Assembly (NCBI GenBank): GCA_020441905.1 | Contig: JAGRLG010000013.1 | Coordinates: 1-36,616, forward strand | DNA from: Rhodobiaceae bacterium | Lineage (GTDB): Bacteria; Pseudomonadota; Alphaproteobacteria; Rhizobiales; NORP267 | Direction of reading: 5' to 3' | Length of the DNA stretch: 36,616 nucleotides | Shown here: positions 24,463-32,169 of the stretch, one piece after another | How the letters are laid out: each line of letters opens with the position of its first letter | Position numbering within the stretch: position 1 is the stretch's first letter | The notes under the pieces: model-generated | Told to the model about the DNA's origin: nothing | The model's input: the letters and a program-made list of their open reading frames with translations, nothing else | Databases searched by the model: none | Translations under genes and position numbers: made by a program

Positions 24463-24708
24463 ATGCCGGCCATGGATGAGAAGCAGAATAAGAGGGCGGA
24501 GGCGATGGCGGCCGGCGAAGGCAAGGCGGACGCGCCGCGCAAGGTCTTGAGCGAAGCTGCCAAGCGCGCCCTGGCGGAAGCGGAGGCGCGCCGCGCCGAG
24601 ATCGACCGCAAACAAAAAGAGGCGGCGAAGGAAATCGACGGCCGCGGCGGGCTTGACCCAGTGCGCTATGGCGACTGGGAAATCGCCGGCAAGACCAGCG
24701 ACTTTTGA
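24463..24708 (+). CDS. DUF1674 / SDHAF4-family protein
   Basis: An 81-residue protein. The C-terminus reads GRGGLDPVRYGDWEIAGKTSDF, the highly conserved end of the DUF1674 (Pfam) family. The eukaryotic member SDHAF4 is an assembly factor for the flavoprotein subunit of succinate dehydrogenase; the bacterial ones may act likewise. The N-terminal half is a charged, Ala/Glu/Lys-rich helix with no conserved motif. The ATG at 24463 is preceded by AGGGGCTAAC, a good ribosome-binding site; ATG 24472 is an alternative. Divergence from htpX is a common alphaproteobacterial arrangement. Confidence 0.92.
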   Translation: MPAMDEKQNKRAEAMAAGEGKADAPRKVLSEAAKRALAEAEARRAEIDRKQKEAAKEIDGRGGLDPVRYGDWEIAGKTSDF

Positions 24709-24719
24709 GGGGTAAGAGT

Positions 24720-24990
24720 TTTCTCGCTCCCGGCTTCCCCCGGATGGGCCGGTGGCCGGATGCTCCGCTGCCGCGTGCCGCCGCCCTGCGTGTCGGATTA
24801 CGGCCTGCCGCCGGAATGACGAGCGTGGGCTGGGGCATCGCCCTGGCCCGCGTGTCGTTGCCCGTGAAAACGGGGACCCATTGGCGGTTGTCGGGAAGTA
24901 AATCCCTGAGCGGATGATTTCGCCAAGACAGGTGTTGTTCAGGCCAACGCATTCCCGCTTTCGCCGGGATGGCGGTGCGCGTCGCGGACC
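24720..24990. repeat. degraded intergenic repeat cluster (REP-like)
   Basis: The 293-base gap between the DUF1674 gene and the zinc-ribbon membrane gene has no credible gene. It contains pieces typical of dispersed alphaproteobacterial repeats: GCCGGAATGACGAG near 24810, GTGAAAACGGGGACCCA near 24862 and CATTCCCGCTTTCGCCGGGATG near 24953. Read on the minus strand they give the usual repeat-derived nonsense words (IPAKAGM, WVPVFTGNDT). This looks like two or three eroded copies. Confidence 0.45.
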
Positions 24991-25001
24991 GGCAGTTCGC
25001 C

Positions 25002-25547
25002 CTATTGCCCGCCGAGTTTGATGCCCAGGATCTTCCACTGGTCGTTTTCCTTGACGAGGCGGAATTCGACCGGGACCACGCCGCCATCGGATGTTTTCAG
25101 CGTGCCCTTGACGGAGCCGATATTGTTTTCCCATGAGCGCTCGCCGAAGCTGTGGCCGGTTATGCGCGACAGGGACGGATTGCCGCGCACGAAAGCGGCG
25201 AACTGCTCGGGCGAGGTGTTGTCGCGGAAGGCGACCGAGGTTTCGGCATAGGCGGCCTCAAGGTCGCCTTTGGCCAGGGCATCGAGATGGCGGTCGAGAG
25301 GGTCGACGAGCCCTGAGGTGAGGAACATCGCCAGGGCGAAGACGACGACGACAAAGCCGACGACGCCGAGCACGATCTTTTTCCAGCGCGCCATCTTTTT
25401 CTTTGGCGAGGCGGCCGGCGCGGCGGCCGGGGCCGCGGCAGCGCTCACCGCGGCGCCGGCTGCGCCGCCGCCCTCGATGGCGTGGCCGCAATTGGCGCAG
25501 AATTTGGCTTTGCCCTCAAGTGCTGTTCCGCAATTGGCGCAATACAT
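25002..25547 (-). CDS. zinc-ribbon membrane protein with DUF4864-like C-terminal domain
   Basis: A 181-residue protein. A four-Cys zinc ribbon opens it (MYCANCGTALEGKAKFCANCG). An Ala/Pro-rich linker follows, then KKKMARWKK and one membrane helix (IVLGVVGFVVVVFALAMFLTSG). The C-terminal ~110 residues are a small alpha/beta domain (LDALAKGDLEAAYAETSVAFRD, PEQFAAFVRGNPSL, PVEFRLVKENDQWKILGIKL) of the cystatin/NTF2-like type seen in DUF4864 proteins. With positive charges on the N-terminal side, the ribbon should be cytosolic and the domain periplasmic. The ATG at 25547 has a G-rich ribosome-binding site; the longer frame upstream is not coding-like. Function unknown. It resembles the zinc-ribbon pair at 0.3-1.0 kb in design. 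Confidence 0.8.
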   Translation of the reverse strand: MYCANCGTALEGKAKFCANCGHAIEGGGAAGAAVSAAAAPAAAPAASPKKKMARWKKIVLGVVGFVVVVFALAMFLTSGLVDPLDRHLDALAKGDLEAAYAETSVAFRDNTSPEQFAAFVRGNPSLSRITGHSFGERSWENNIGSVKGTLKTSDGGVVPVEFRLVKENDQWKILGIKLGGQ

Positions 25548-25765
25548 CTCATTCCCCCCGGAATTTGGCGCGGCAGGAAACCGGCCTTCTTGGTTTGAGG
25601 ATATGCAGGGAGCGGACGGCATAGAAGGCGTTGCGACAATTGACCACGGCGAAGGGTGTGGCGGCCCGTTCTCCGGCCTGCCCGGCGGGGCAGTTTGATC
25701 CGCCGCCGATCCAGACTTCACAAAGAGACAAGAGCGCGATCGCGGGTATAGAATAAATTCCTATA

Positions 25766-25797
25766 TTGGCTTATATATATCAATCGGATCCTATAAT
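25766..25797 (+). promoter_or_regulatory. AT-rich divergent promoter region with perfect -10 box
   Basis: TATAAT at 25792-25797 is a perfect -10 hexamer in an AT-rich island (about 25749-25800) unlike the surrounding DNA. It faces the thermonuclease-family gene, whose start at 25859 lies about 62 bases on. TTGGCT at 25766-25771 is the best -35 but is 20 bases away, so spacing is poor. The same island may drive the zinc-ribbon gene on the other strand (TTGATA at 25777-25782 reversed). Confidence 0.5.
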
Positions 25798-25858
25798 ACG
25801 CTGGATACGTGTATCAAGTTCGCGTATAGGTTGTGGGGCGAGTCGGGAGAATCGGATC

Positions 25859-26500
25859 TTGGCGGATCGGGGCGAATATCGCGGCGGGTCCAGGGGCGCG
25901 GGCTGGATCCGGCGTGTGTGGCGGCAGGCGGTTGCTTGCGGCGTGCTTGTCGCGCTTGCCGCCGCGCTTGAACCGGCGGCGCCTGGCGGATCTGCCGGGG
26001 CCGAGCGCCGGGTGTCGCTTGGCGCCGCGGGCTTTGGGCCGGCCACCTTGGCCAGTGCCGCAATACCAGCGCCGGCCGATGATGTGCGCCGGGCGGCGCG
26101 GGCAGGCGGCGAGATGCTGTCCGGCCCGGTTGCCGCCGAACTTATCAAGGTTGTCGATGGCGACACATTGCGGGTACGGGCGCGGATCTGGCTGGGCCAG
26201 GAAATCCTCGTCTCGGTGCGCCTGCGCGGCATCGATGCGCCGGAGCTGAGGGGCCGATGCGGCGACGAGATGCAATTGGCGCGAAAGGCGCGCGCCTTGG
26301 TGGCGCGCGAAACAGGCGCCGGCGGGCTGGTCTTGAGCGACATATCGGGCGGAAAATATCATGGCCGGGTCATTGCCCGCGTGCGCACCGACCAGGGGCG
26401 CGATCTGGCGCCTCTGCTGCTTGAAGCGGGGCTGGCACGGCCCTATGACGGCGGCAGGCGGGCCGGCTGGTGCGGCAGCGCCGCCCTTGGCCGCCCCTGA
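25859..26500 (+). CDS. thermonuclease (SNase-like) family protein
   Basis: A 213-residue exported nuclease-like protein. A basic start and hydrophobic stretch (RRVWRQAVACGVLVALAAAL) make a signal peptide. The SNase domain (about 120-210) shows LIKVVDGDTLRV, VRLRGIDAPELRG with the catalytic Arg, metal-binding Asp and Glu, and YHGRVIARV with the second catalytic Arg; LAPLLLEAGLARPYDGGRR closes the fold. Key residues are in place, so a Ca-dependent nuclease is possible, though many family members have no shown activity. The TTG at 25859 (MADRGEY...) is chosen because GGGAGAA lies eight bases upstream and a perfect -10 box lies before it. A longer TTG start at 25766 would lie upstream of that -10 box. 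Not to be confused with the GTG frame at 25833. Confidence 0.85.
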   Translation: MADRGEYRGGSRGAGWIRRVWRQAVACGVLVALAAALEPAAPGGSAGAERRVSLGAAGFGPATLASAAIPAPADDVRRAARAGGEMLSGPVAAELIKVVDGDTLRVRARIWLGQEILVSVRLRGIDAPELRGRCGDEMQLARKARALVARETGAGGLVLSDISGGKYHGRVIARVRTDQGRDLAPLLLEAGLARPYDGGRRAGWCGSAALGRP

Positions 26501-26518
26501 ATTCGGCCGCCCCTGAAT
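26489..26518 (+). repeat. 14-bp direct repeat at the thermonuclease stop codon
   Basis: GGCCGCCCCTGAAT occurs at 26489-26502 and again at 26505-26518, a 16-base period. The first copy holds the gene's TGA stop. It looks like a small tandem duplication with no visible effect on the protein. Confidence 0.7.
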
Positions 26519-26523
26519 GAAAA

Positions 26524-26552
26524 GGCGGCGCCCCGTCTTGCGGGGCCCCGCC
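26524..26552 (-). terminator. terminator of acs
   Basis: The arms 26524-26535 and 26541-26552 form a 12-bp G+C-rich stem with one mismatch and a 5-base loop. On the minus strand TTTTCATT follows. It lies 30 bases after the acs stop. A run of A on the other side may let it serve the thermonuclease gene too. Confidence 0.75.
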
Positions 26553-26581
26553 ATCCCGGCAAAAAAGGGCGCTTCCCCAAT

Positions 26582-28525
26582 CTATTTCTTGTTCTGCCTG
26601 TTTTTCACCAGATCGTCGACCACGGCAGGGTCGGCCAGGGTCGAGGTATCGCCGAGATTTGAAAAATCGTCCTCGGCGATCTTGCGCAGGATGCGGCGCA
26701 TGATTTTCCCTGAGCGCGTCTTGGGCAGCCCCGGCGCGAACTGGATGAGGTCGGGCGAGGCGATGGGGCCGATATCCTTGCGTACCCAGTCGCGCAGTTC
26801 CTTCTTCAATTCGTCCGAGCCTTTCTCGCCCGCCATCAGGGTGACGTAGCAATAGATGCCCTGGCCCTTGATGTCGTGGGGATAGCCGACCACGGCGGCC
26901 TCGGAGACCTTGGAATGGGCGACCAGGGAGGACTCGACTTCCGCCGTGCCCATGCGGTGGCCGGAGACATTGAGCACGTCGTCGACGCGCCCGGTGATCC
27001 AGTAATAGCCGTCCTTGTCGCGGCGGCAGCCATCGCCGGTGAAATAATTGCCCTTATAGGTCGAGAAATAGGTTTCGACGAAACGCTTGTGGTCGCCGTA
27101 AAGGGTGCGCATCTGGCCGGGCCAGGAATCGGTGATGACCAGGTTGCCTTCCGCTTCGCCCTCGAGCAGCTTGCCATCGCCATCGACCAGGGCGGGCTGG
27201 ACGCCGAAGAAGGGCCGGGTCGCCGAACCGGCCTTCAGCCTGGTGGCGCCGGGCAGCGGCGTAATCAGGATGCCGCCGGTTTCGGTCTGCCACCAGGTGT
27301 CGACGATGGGGCAGCGGCCCTCGCCGACAACGCGGTAATACCATTCCCAGGCCTCCGGATTGATCGGCTCGCCGACCGATCCCAGCAGCTTCAGGCTCTT
27401 GCGGCTGGTGCGGGTCACCATGTCGTCGCCGCCGCCCATCAGGGCGCGGATGGCGGTCGGCGCGGTGTAGAAGATATTGACCTTGTGCTTGTCGATGACC
27501 TGCCAGAAACGCGAGGAATCCGGATAGTTGGGCACGCCCTCGAACATCAGGGTGGTGGCGCCGTTGGCCAGCGGCCCGTAGACGATATAGGAGTGTCCGG
27601 TGACCCAGCCGACATCGGCGGTGCACCAATAGACGTCGCCATCCTTGTAGTCGAAGACATAGCGGTGGGTGCAGGCGGCATAGACCAGATAGCCGCCGGT
27701 GGTGTGGAGCACGCCCTTGGGCTTGCCGGTCGAGCCTGACGTATAGAGGATAAAGAGCGGGTCCTCCGCCTTCATCGCCGCCGGCGGGCATTTGGCCGCA
27801 ACACCGGCGACCTCGTCGTGATACCACAGGTCGCGCTTGTCATCCCACGGCACCTTGGCGCCGGTGCGGCGCACCACCAGCACCTTCTTCTTGCCCTTGC
27901 ACTTCTTCAGCGCCTCGTCGGTATTGACCTTGAGCGGGATCGGCTTGCCGCCGCGCAGGCCCTCGTCGGCGGTGATGATGAAGTTCGAATCGCAGTCATT
28001 GATGCGCCCGGCCAGCGAATCGGGCGAGAAGCCGCCGAACACCACCGAATGGATGGCGCCGATGCGGGCGCAGGCCAGCATGGCATAGGCCGCTTCCGGG
28101 ATCATCGGCATGTAGATGGTGACGCGGTCGCCCTTCTTGACCCCGTTCTTCTTGAGCACGTTGGCGAACTTGCAGACGTGCTCGTAAAGTTCGTTATAGG
28201 TCACCTTCTTGTCGTAATAGGGATCGTCGCCCTCCCAGATGATCGCGGTCTGGTTGCCGCGTTTTTTCAGATGGCGGTCAATGCAGTTGGCGGTGACATT
28301 GAGCTTGCCGTCCTCATACCACTTGATCGAGACATCGGGGTATTTGAAGGAGGTGTTCTTGACCTTCCTGTATGGCTTGATCCAGTCGATGCGCTTGCCC
28401 TGCTTGCCCCAGAACTTGGCCGGCTTCTTGACCGACTCGGCATACATCTCCTCATAGGCGGCATTGTCGAGATAGGCATTCTTGGCCCAGGCCTTGGTAA
28501 CCGGATGCACTTTTACTTTCGACAT
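26582..28525 (-). CDS. acs: acetyl-CoA synthetase (AMP-forming)
   Basis: A 647-residue enzyme that activates acetate to acetyl-CoA with ATP (EC 6.2.1.1). It has the N-terminal ACAS_N region ([20 protein letters not shown]), [21 protein letters not shown] (phosphate loop), [22 protein letters not shown], the hinge [24 protein letters not shown] and the C-terminal [18 protein letters not shown] with the catalytic Lys that is regulated by acetylation. Length matches Acs. The ATG at 28525 (MSKVKVHPV) has GGGGAGA upstream; the longer frame before it is not coding-like. A hairpin terminator follows the stop. The charged N-terminal region is rich in Lys, with more AAG codons than its neighbours, but this is common for Acs. 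Confidence 0.97.
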   Translation of the reverse strand: MSKVKVHPVTKAWAKNAYLDNAAYEEMYAESVKKPAKFWGKQGKRIDWIKPYRKVKNTSFKYPDVSIKWYEDGKLNVTANCIDRHLKKRGNQTAIIWEGDDPYYDKKVTYNELYEHVCKFANVLKKNGVKKGDRVTIYMPMIPEAAYAMLACARIGAIHSVVFGGFSPDSLAGRINDCDSNFIITADEGLRGGKPIPLKVNTDEALKKCKGKKKVLVVRRTGAKVPWDDKRDLWYHDEVAGVAAKCPPAAMKAEDPLFILYTSGSTGKPKGVLHTTGGYLVYAACTHRYVFDYKDGDVYWCTADVGWVTGHSYIVYGPLANGATTLMFEGVPNYPDSSRFWQVIDKHKVNIFYTAPTAIRALMGGGDDMVTRTSRKSLKLLGSVGEPINPEAWEWYYRVVGEGRCPIVDTWWQTETGGILITPLPGATRLKAGSATRPFFGVQPALVDGDGKLLEGEAEGNLVITDSWPGQMRTLYGDHKRFVETYFSTYKGNYFTGDGCRRDKDGYYWITGRVDDVLNVSGHRMGTAEVESSLVAHSKVSEAAVVGYPHDIKGQGIYCYVTLMAGEKGSDELKKELRDWVRKDIGPIASPDLIQFAPGLPKTRSGKIMRRILRKIAEDDFSNLGDTSTLADPAVVDDLVKNRQNKK

Positions 28526-28632
28526 GGATGGATCTCCCCCCGCAGGGCGCGTGTTTGATTGGCTTGCATTATGCTGGGGCGCCGCGATTGCGGCAACCGG
28601 CGCGCGCCTGCAACTTTTGTCGGACCCGCCAT

Positions 28633-29859
28633 TCAGCCGGCCGGCTCGCCGGCGCCGGAAATGCCCCATTCGGCGAGCACCTCTTGCGTGTGTTCGCCAA
28701 GGCGCGGCGCCGGGCGCCAGGTGCCGGCGGGCGCGGCGGAGAAACGGACAGGGTGCTTCATGTCGACGAGCCTGCCTTCGCTGGGATGCTCGGCGGGGGC
28801 GAAAAAGCCGGTGGCGGCGAGGTGGGGGTCGTCCATTATCGTATCGAGGCGATGTATGCGGGTGGCCGGGATGGAGCGTTCGGCCAGCAGGCCCAGCCAC
28901 TCGTCGGTGGTCCGGGTGAGCGTGATGTCCTCGACCATGGCGTAGAGCGCGGCGATATTGCTTATGCGGCTGGCATAGGTGTTGAAGCGCGGGTCGGCGG
29001 CGAATTCGGCCTCGCGCCCGGCCAGGGCGAAGAAATCGCGCCAGTTGCGATCCGAGTAGGGCGAAACGCCGATCCAGCCGTCCGCCGTGCGATAGGGGCG
29101 GCGGTCGGGATTGAGGATGCGGTTATAGCCATACTCCCCGGTCGGCGGATCGAAGATGTGGCCGTAAAGATTCTCGCTCATGTTGTAGTGGGTCAGGCAC
29201 TCGAACATCGGCACCTCGACGAACTGGCCCTCGCCGGTGCGCTGGCGGTGATAAAGCGCGGCCAGGGCGGCATAGACCATGAACAGCGCCGCCGTCTTGT
29301 CGCCGGCCAGGGTGGGCAGATAGGCCGGGGCGCCGCCGCCGCGGGCGCGGGGAATGAGATCGGCGAGGCCCGCCGCGCCCTGGATCATCTCGTCGTAGGC
29401 GGCCTGTCCGGCATAGGGACCGCCGGAGCCATAGCCGGCGGCATGGAGATAGACGATGTCCGCCTTGCGGGCGGAAATCTCCCTGTAGCCGAGGCCGAGC
29501 TTCTCGAGGCTGGCCAGGCGGATATTGCTGGCGAAGATGTCGGCCCTGGCGGCCAGCGCCAGCAGGGTGGCGCGGTCCTTCTCATCCTTCAGGTCGAGGC
29601 AGACCGAGCGCTTGTTGCGGTTGTAGGCCATGAAGAGCGGACCCATGCCCGGGCTGCCGCCTTTCGCCCCCGCTCCGCCCCAGCGCATGATGTCGCCGCC
29701 GGGCTCGCTGCCGTCGCCCGCGGGCGGCTGTTCGATCTTGACGACATCGGCGCCAAGATCGCCCAGCATCTGGGTGGCATAGGTGCCGAGTATGACGCTG
29801 GTCAGATCGAGGACGCGCACGCCGGCCAGCATGGGCGGGCGGGGCTGGTCCGCGCTCAA
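28633..29859 (-). CDS. CoA-transferase, family III (CaiB/BaiF)
   Basis: A 408-residue class III CoA-transferase. [35 protein letters not shown] is the N-terminal signature, [14 protein letters not shown] follows, and Asp156 in AAYDEMIQG is the expected nucleophile that forms the acyl-CoA anhydride intermediate. The C-terminal [13 protein letters not shown] region is also typical. Family members move CoA between organic acids such as oxalate, carnitine or succinate; the substrate here is unknown. I choose TTG at 29859 because it overlaps the Rieske stop (TTGA) and has GGGAGA upstream; ATG 29832 has no ribosome-binding site. The genes DUF1761-Rieske-CoA-transferase overlap in series, so they form one operon. 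Confidence 0.92.
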   Translation of the reverse strand: MSADQPRPPMLAGVRVLDLTSVILGTYATQMLGDLGADVVKIEQPPAGDGSEPGGDIMRWGGAGAKGGSPGMGPLFMAYNRNKRSVCLDLKDEKDRATLLALAARADIFASNIRLASLEKLGLGYREISARKADIVYLHAAGYGSGGPYAGQAAYDEMIQGAAGLADLIPRARGGGAPAYLPTLAGDKTAALFMVYAALAALYHRQRTGEGQFVEVPMFECLTHYNMSENLYGHIFDPPTGEYGYNRILNPDRRPYRTADGWIGVSPYSDRNWRDFFALAGREAEFAADPRFNTYASRISNIAALYAMVEDITLTRTTDEWLGLLAERSIPATRIHRLDTIMDDPHLAATGFFAPAEHPSEGRLVDMKHPVRFSAAPAGTWRPAPRLGEHTQEVLAEWGISGAGEPAG

Positions 29860-30221
29860 GACGGCTCTCCCGCCAGCAGCACCTTGCCGCCGCTCAGCTC
29901 GATGGCAACCGGCTTCAGCGCCTGCCCGGCGCAGGGTCCGGCAACACACAAGCCATCGCCGGGGCGAAAGCGGGCGCCATGGGTCGAGCAGACGAGCAGG
30001 CAGCGGTCTGAATCGAAAAAGGCTCCGGCCAGGGTTTCCAGCGGCGTGCCCTGGTGGGGACAGGAATTTTCAAAGGCGCGTATCTTGCCGCCGCTGCGCA
30101 CGATCAGCACGTCGCGGCGCGCGCTGCCCCGGCCCAGCACGATACTCGCCGCCCCCGGGTCCCCCAGGGCGTCGAGGCCGATCAGCACCCGCGTTGGCGC
30201 CAAGGTTTCGCTCCCGTTCAT
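29856..30221 (-). CDS. Rieske [2Fe-2S] domain protein
   Basis: A 121-residue small soluble Rieske protein. Cluster ligands are CPHQGTPLE (Cys-x-His) and VCSTHGARF (Cys-x2-His), about 20 residues apart. A GDGLCVAGPCAGQALKPV stretch closes the cluster domain. Single-domain proteins of this size are ferredoxin-like electron carriers for dioxygenases, or NirD-like subunits. No oxygenase lies nearby. The ATG at 30221 overlaps the DUF1761 stop (ATGA), and its own stop overlaps the CoA-transferase start. The long ORF frame upstream of the ATG is a shadow of DUF1761. Confidence 0.92.
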   Translation of the reverse strand: MNGSETLAPTRVLIGLDALGDPGAASIVLGRGSARRDVLIVRSGGKIRAFENSCPHQGTPLETLAGAFFDSDRCLLVCSTHGARFRPGDGLCVAGPCAGQALKPVAIELSGGKVLLAGEPS

Positions 30222-30619
30222 AGGCCGATGGTGCCGATGATCAGCCCCATCAGCACCAGCACGATGAGCCAGTGGCCGCCATCGATCAGCACCAGCACGC
30301 GGCGGGCGCCCTGAAAGGCGTAGTTGACGGCCAGGGATGTGATGACAAATCCGGCCCACAGCATCGCCCCGGCGATGGCGCCGTTGGACCAGGTGACCGC
30401 GCCGAGATGGCCAATGGTGCCGGCCAGCACATAGGCCATGACCAGGAGCGCGACGGCGGATGTGATGAAGGGGCCTGGCGTGGGCTTGAGTTCGTCGCGC
30501 GATTTGCCGAGCGCCGCCGCCCAGTGGCGGCCCAAAGCGCCATACCACAGCGCGCCGGCGAAAAATCCGGCCACCGCGGCAACAACCACCGCAACATAAT
30601 TGATACCGGCAAAACTCAT
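30218..30619 (-). CDS. DUF1761-family membrane protein
   Basis: A 133-residue membrane protein with four hydrophobic segments: the first (about 8-25, VAVVVAAVAGFFAGALWYG), the second (FITSAVALLVMAYVLAGTIG), the third (AIAGAMLWAGFVITSLAV) and the fourth (LVLIDGGHWLIVLVLMGLIIG). The ALWYGALG turn after helix 1 and the spacing fit DUF1761, a family of uncharacterised small membrane proteins. The stop overlaps the Rieske gene start in an ATGA arrangement. Role unknown. Confidence 0.88.
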   Translation of the reverse strand: MSFAGINYVAVVVAAVAGFFAGALWYGALGRHWAAALGKSRDELKPTPGPFITSAVALLVMAYVLAGTIGHLGAVTWSNGAIAGAMLWAGFVITSLAVNYAFQGARRVLVLIDGGHWLIVLVLMGLIIGTIGL

Positions 30620-30713
30620 CGCTGCGACCTCCCCTTCCTGAAGGCCCCAAGACTAGCATGGAGGATAGGAATTGGAATGCGCCTGCGAAGAGCGCGTTGG
30701 CCGGAAGACGCGG

Positions 30714-31430
30714 TTATTTCAACTGCCACACCGCCGTGTTCTTGATCTCCATGTCTTCCAGTTCGCGGCTCACCGGCACCGAATAATCGGCAATGCGCTC
30801 AAGGCTCTGCCGCGGCAGATAGGAGCGCCCCGGATCGCCGACCAGCACCAGCGCGCCGGCCTGCCTCTGGCGGCCGAGAAAGGCCAGCACGCGGTCCGCC
30901 AGCGGCTTTTCGTAGAACAGGTCGCCGACCAGGACGATGTCGCTGGCGGCGCGATCCGAGGCCAGCAGGTCGGCGCCGCTGATCTCCAGTTCGACGCCGT
31001 TGGCGGCGGCGTTGAGGGCGATGGCGGCCACGGCGAAAGGGTCGATATCGGCGGCAAGGACATCGGCGGCCCCGGCCTTTGCGGCGGCGATGGCGGTCAG
31101 TCCCGATCCCGATCCAAGGTCGAGCACACGTCTGCCGGCAAAGATCGCGGCGTGGTCGAGAACGTAGCGCGCCAGCGCCTGGCCCCCGGCCCAGGCGAAG
31201 GCCCAGAAGGGCGGCGGCAGGCCCATGGCGCCGAGTTCCTCCTCGGTCCTTTGCCACAGGTCCAGCGCCTCGCTGGCAAGATGGAGGCGGATTTCCGCCG
31301 CCAGGGGAACCGGCAACAACCTGGTGTTGGCGAGGATGAAGGCGGCCGCGTCGGCCGCCGGGGGCGGCAGGCTCAGGCCTTGCCCGGCGCCCTTGCCGGC
31401 GTCCGCGCCATGGAGCACAGGATCTTCCAT
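30714..31430 (-). CDS. METTL20-type protein lysine methyltransferase (ETF-beta methyltransferase-like)
   Basis: A 238-residue class I SAM-dependent methyltransferase. PPFWAFAWAGGQALARYVLD, then VLDLGSGSGLTAIAAAKAGA (SAM motif I), ADIDPFAVAAIALNAAANGV and VLVGDLFYEKPLAD follow the pattern of human METTL20 (ETFBKMT) and its alphaproteobacterial homologues. Those trimethylate lysines in the beta subunit of electron-transfer flavoprotein. An ATG at 31430 makes a 58-base overlap with the EVE gene; GTG 31418 or a start after the overlap are alternatives. No ETF gene is in the window. The family is well matched; the substrate is inferred from the family. Confidence 0.82.
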   Translation of the reverse strand: MEDPVLHGADAGKGAGQGLSLPPPAADAAAFILANTRLLPVPLAAEIRLHLASEALDLWQRTEEELGAMGLPPPFWAFAWAGGQALARYVLDHAAIFAGRRVLDLGSGSGLTAIAAAKAGAADVLAADIDPFAVAAIALNAAANGVELEISGADLLASDRAASDIVLVGDLFYEKPLADRVLAFLGRQRQAGALVLVGDPGRSYLPRQSLERIADYSVPVSRELEDMEIKNTAVWQLK

Positions 31431-31810
31431 TCGTCCTCCGAAACCGGCTGCACCGACAGGCGCGAATTATTCACCAGCACCATGCCGGCCAGGCGCGGCT
31501 CCTGCTTGATTTCGGCAAGAGTGAGCGGACGTTCCAGGGCGCGCTGGGCGGCAAGGTCGACGCATTCCCAGCGGTCGTCGTCAGTTGTCGAGTCGGGGTG
31601 GGCCTCGCCGATCACCCTGACGATGCCGACAATGCTCTTTTCGCCGACCGAATGATAGAAGAAGCCTTCGTCGCCCTTCTTCATGTCGCGCATGTTGTTG
31701 CGCGCCTGGTAATTGCGCACGCCGTCCCACTGGGTGCCGGCGCTCCCCGCCGCGACCTGATCGTCCCAGGACCAGGTGCCGGGCTCGGATTTGAACAGCC
31801 AATAGGCCAT
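31373..31810 (-). CDS. EVE-domain protein
   Basis: A 145-residue EVE-domain protein (PUA-like superfamily, thymocyte nuclear protein 1 type). MAYWLFKSEPGTWSWDDQ and WDGVRNYQARNNMRDMKKGDEGFFYHS are the hallmark stretches, with the binding pocket for a modified or single base. The bacterial family is thought to bind modified DNA or RNA bases; no target is known. The ATG at 31810 has GGGAGAA about 11 bases upstream. Its stop is 58 bases inside the next gene. The YciI-like gene lies 20 bases upstream, and the YciI-EVE-methyltransferase run is probably one transcript. Confidence 0.92.
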   Translation of the reverse strand: MAYWLFKSEPGTWSWDDQVAAGSAGTQWDGVRNYQARNNMRDMKKGDEGFFYHSVGEKSIVGIVRVIGEAHPDSTTDDDRWECVDLAAQRALERPLTLAEIKQEPRLAGMVLVNNSRLSVQPVSEDEWKILCSMARTPARAPGKA

Positions 31811-31829
31811 GTCTTGCAAATTCTCCCGG

Positions 31830-32123
31830 TTATAGATTTTCCGGCGCGTTGATGGTCCAGGCCCAGGGGCGCAGTTCGGTGTGCTTGAACAGGCCGACCT
31901 TGGCGTAGGGGTCCTCGGCCATGATCGCCCTGGCGCCTGCCTCGTCCGCGGCCTCGATGACCACCAGGCTGCCGTTGGAAATATCCCTGGCCGGATCGAG
32001 GAACGGTCCGGCAAGCTTGAGGGTGTCTCCCAGGCTCTTGAGCCAGGCCACATGGTCGGGGCGGGTGGCAAGGCGCTTTTCATGGACGCCGTCATGGTCG
32101 GTGGCGATGAAGGCAAACAGCAT
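31830..32123 (-). CDS. YciI-like protein
   Basis: A 97-residue YciI-family (dimeric alpha-beta barrel) protein. It has FAFIATDHDGVHEKRLATRPDHVAWLKSLGD, LKLAGPFLD, and AEDPYAKVGLFKHTELRPWAW, with the His and Asp-Pro-Tyr elements common to the family. Enzyme function is unclear for most members; a few act as lactone or dehalogenase-type enzymes. The ATG at 32123 is the family start. The frame upstream is not coding. Linked genes are gpsA upstream and the EVE-domain gene downstream, an order seen in other alphaproteobacteria. Confidence 0.9.
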   Translation of the reverse strand: MLFAFIATDHDGVHEKRLATRPDHVAWLKSLGDTLKLAGPFLDPARDISNGSLVVIEAADEAGARAIMAEDPYAKVGLFKHTELRPWAWTINAPENL

Positions 32124-32169
32124 AGTCGGCTCTCCCTGGTGATTGGCCGGTCTGTCGAGGGCGCTTCCG

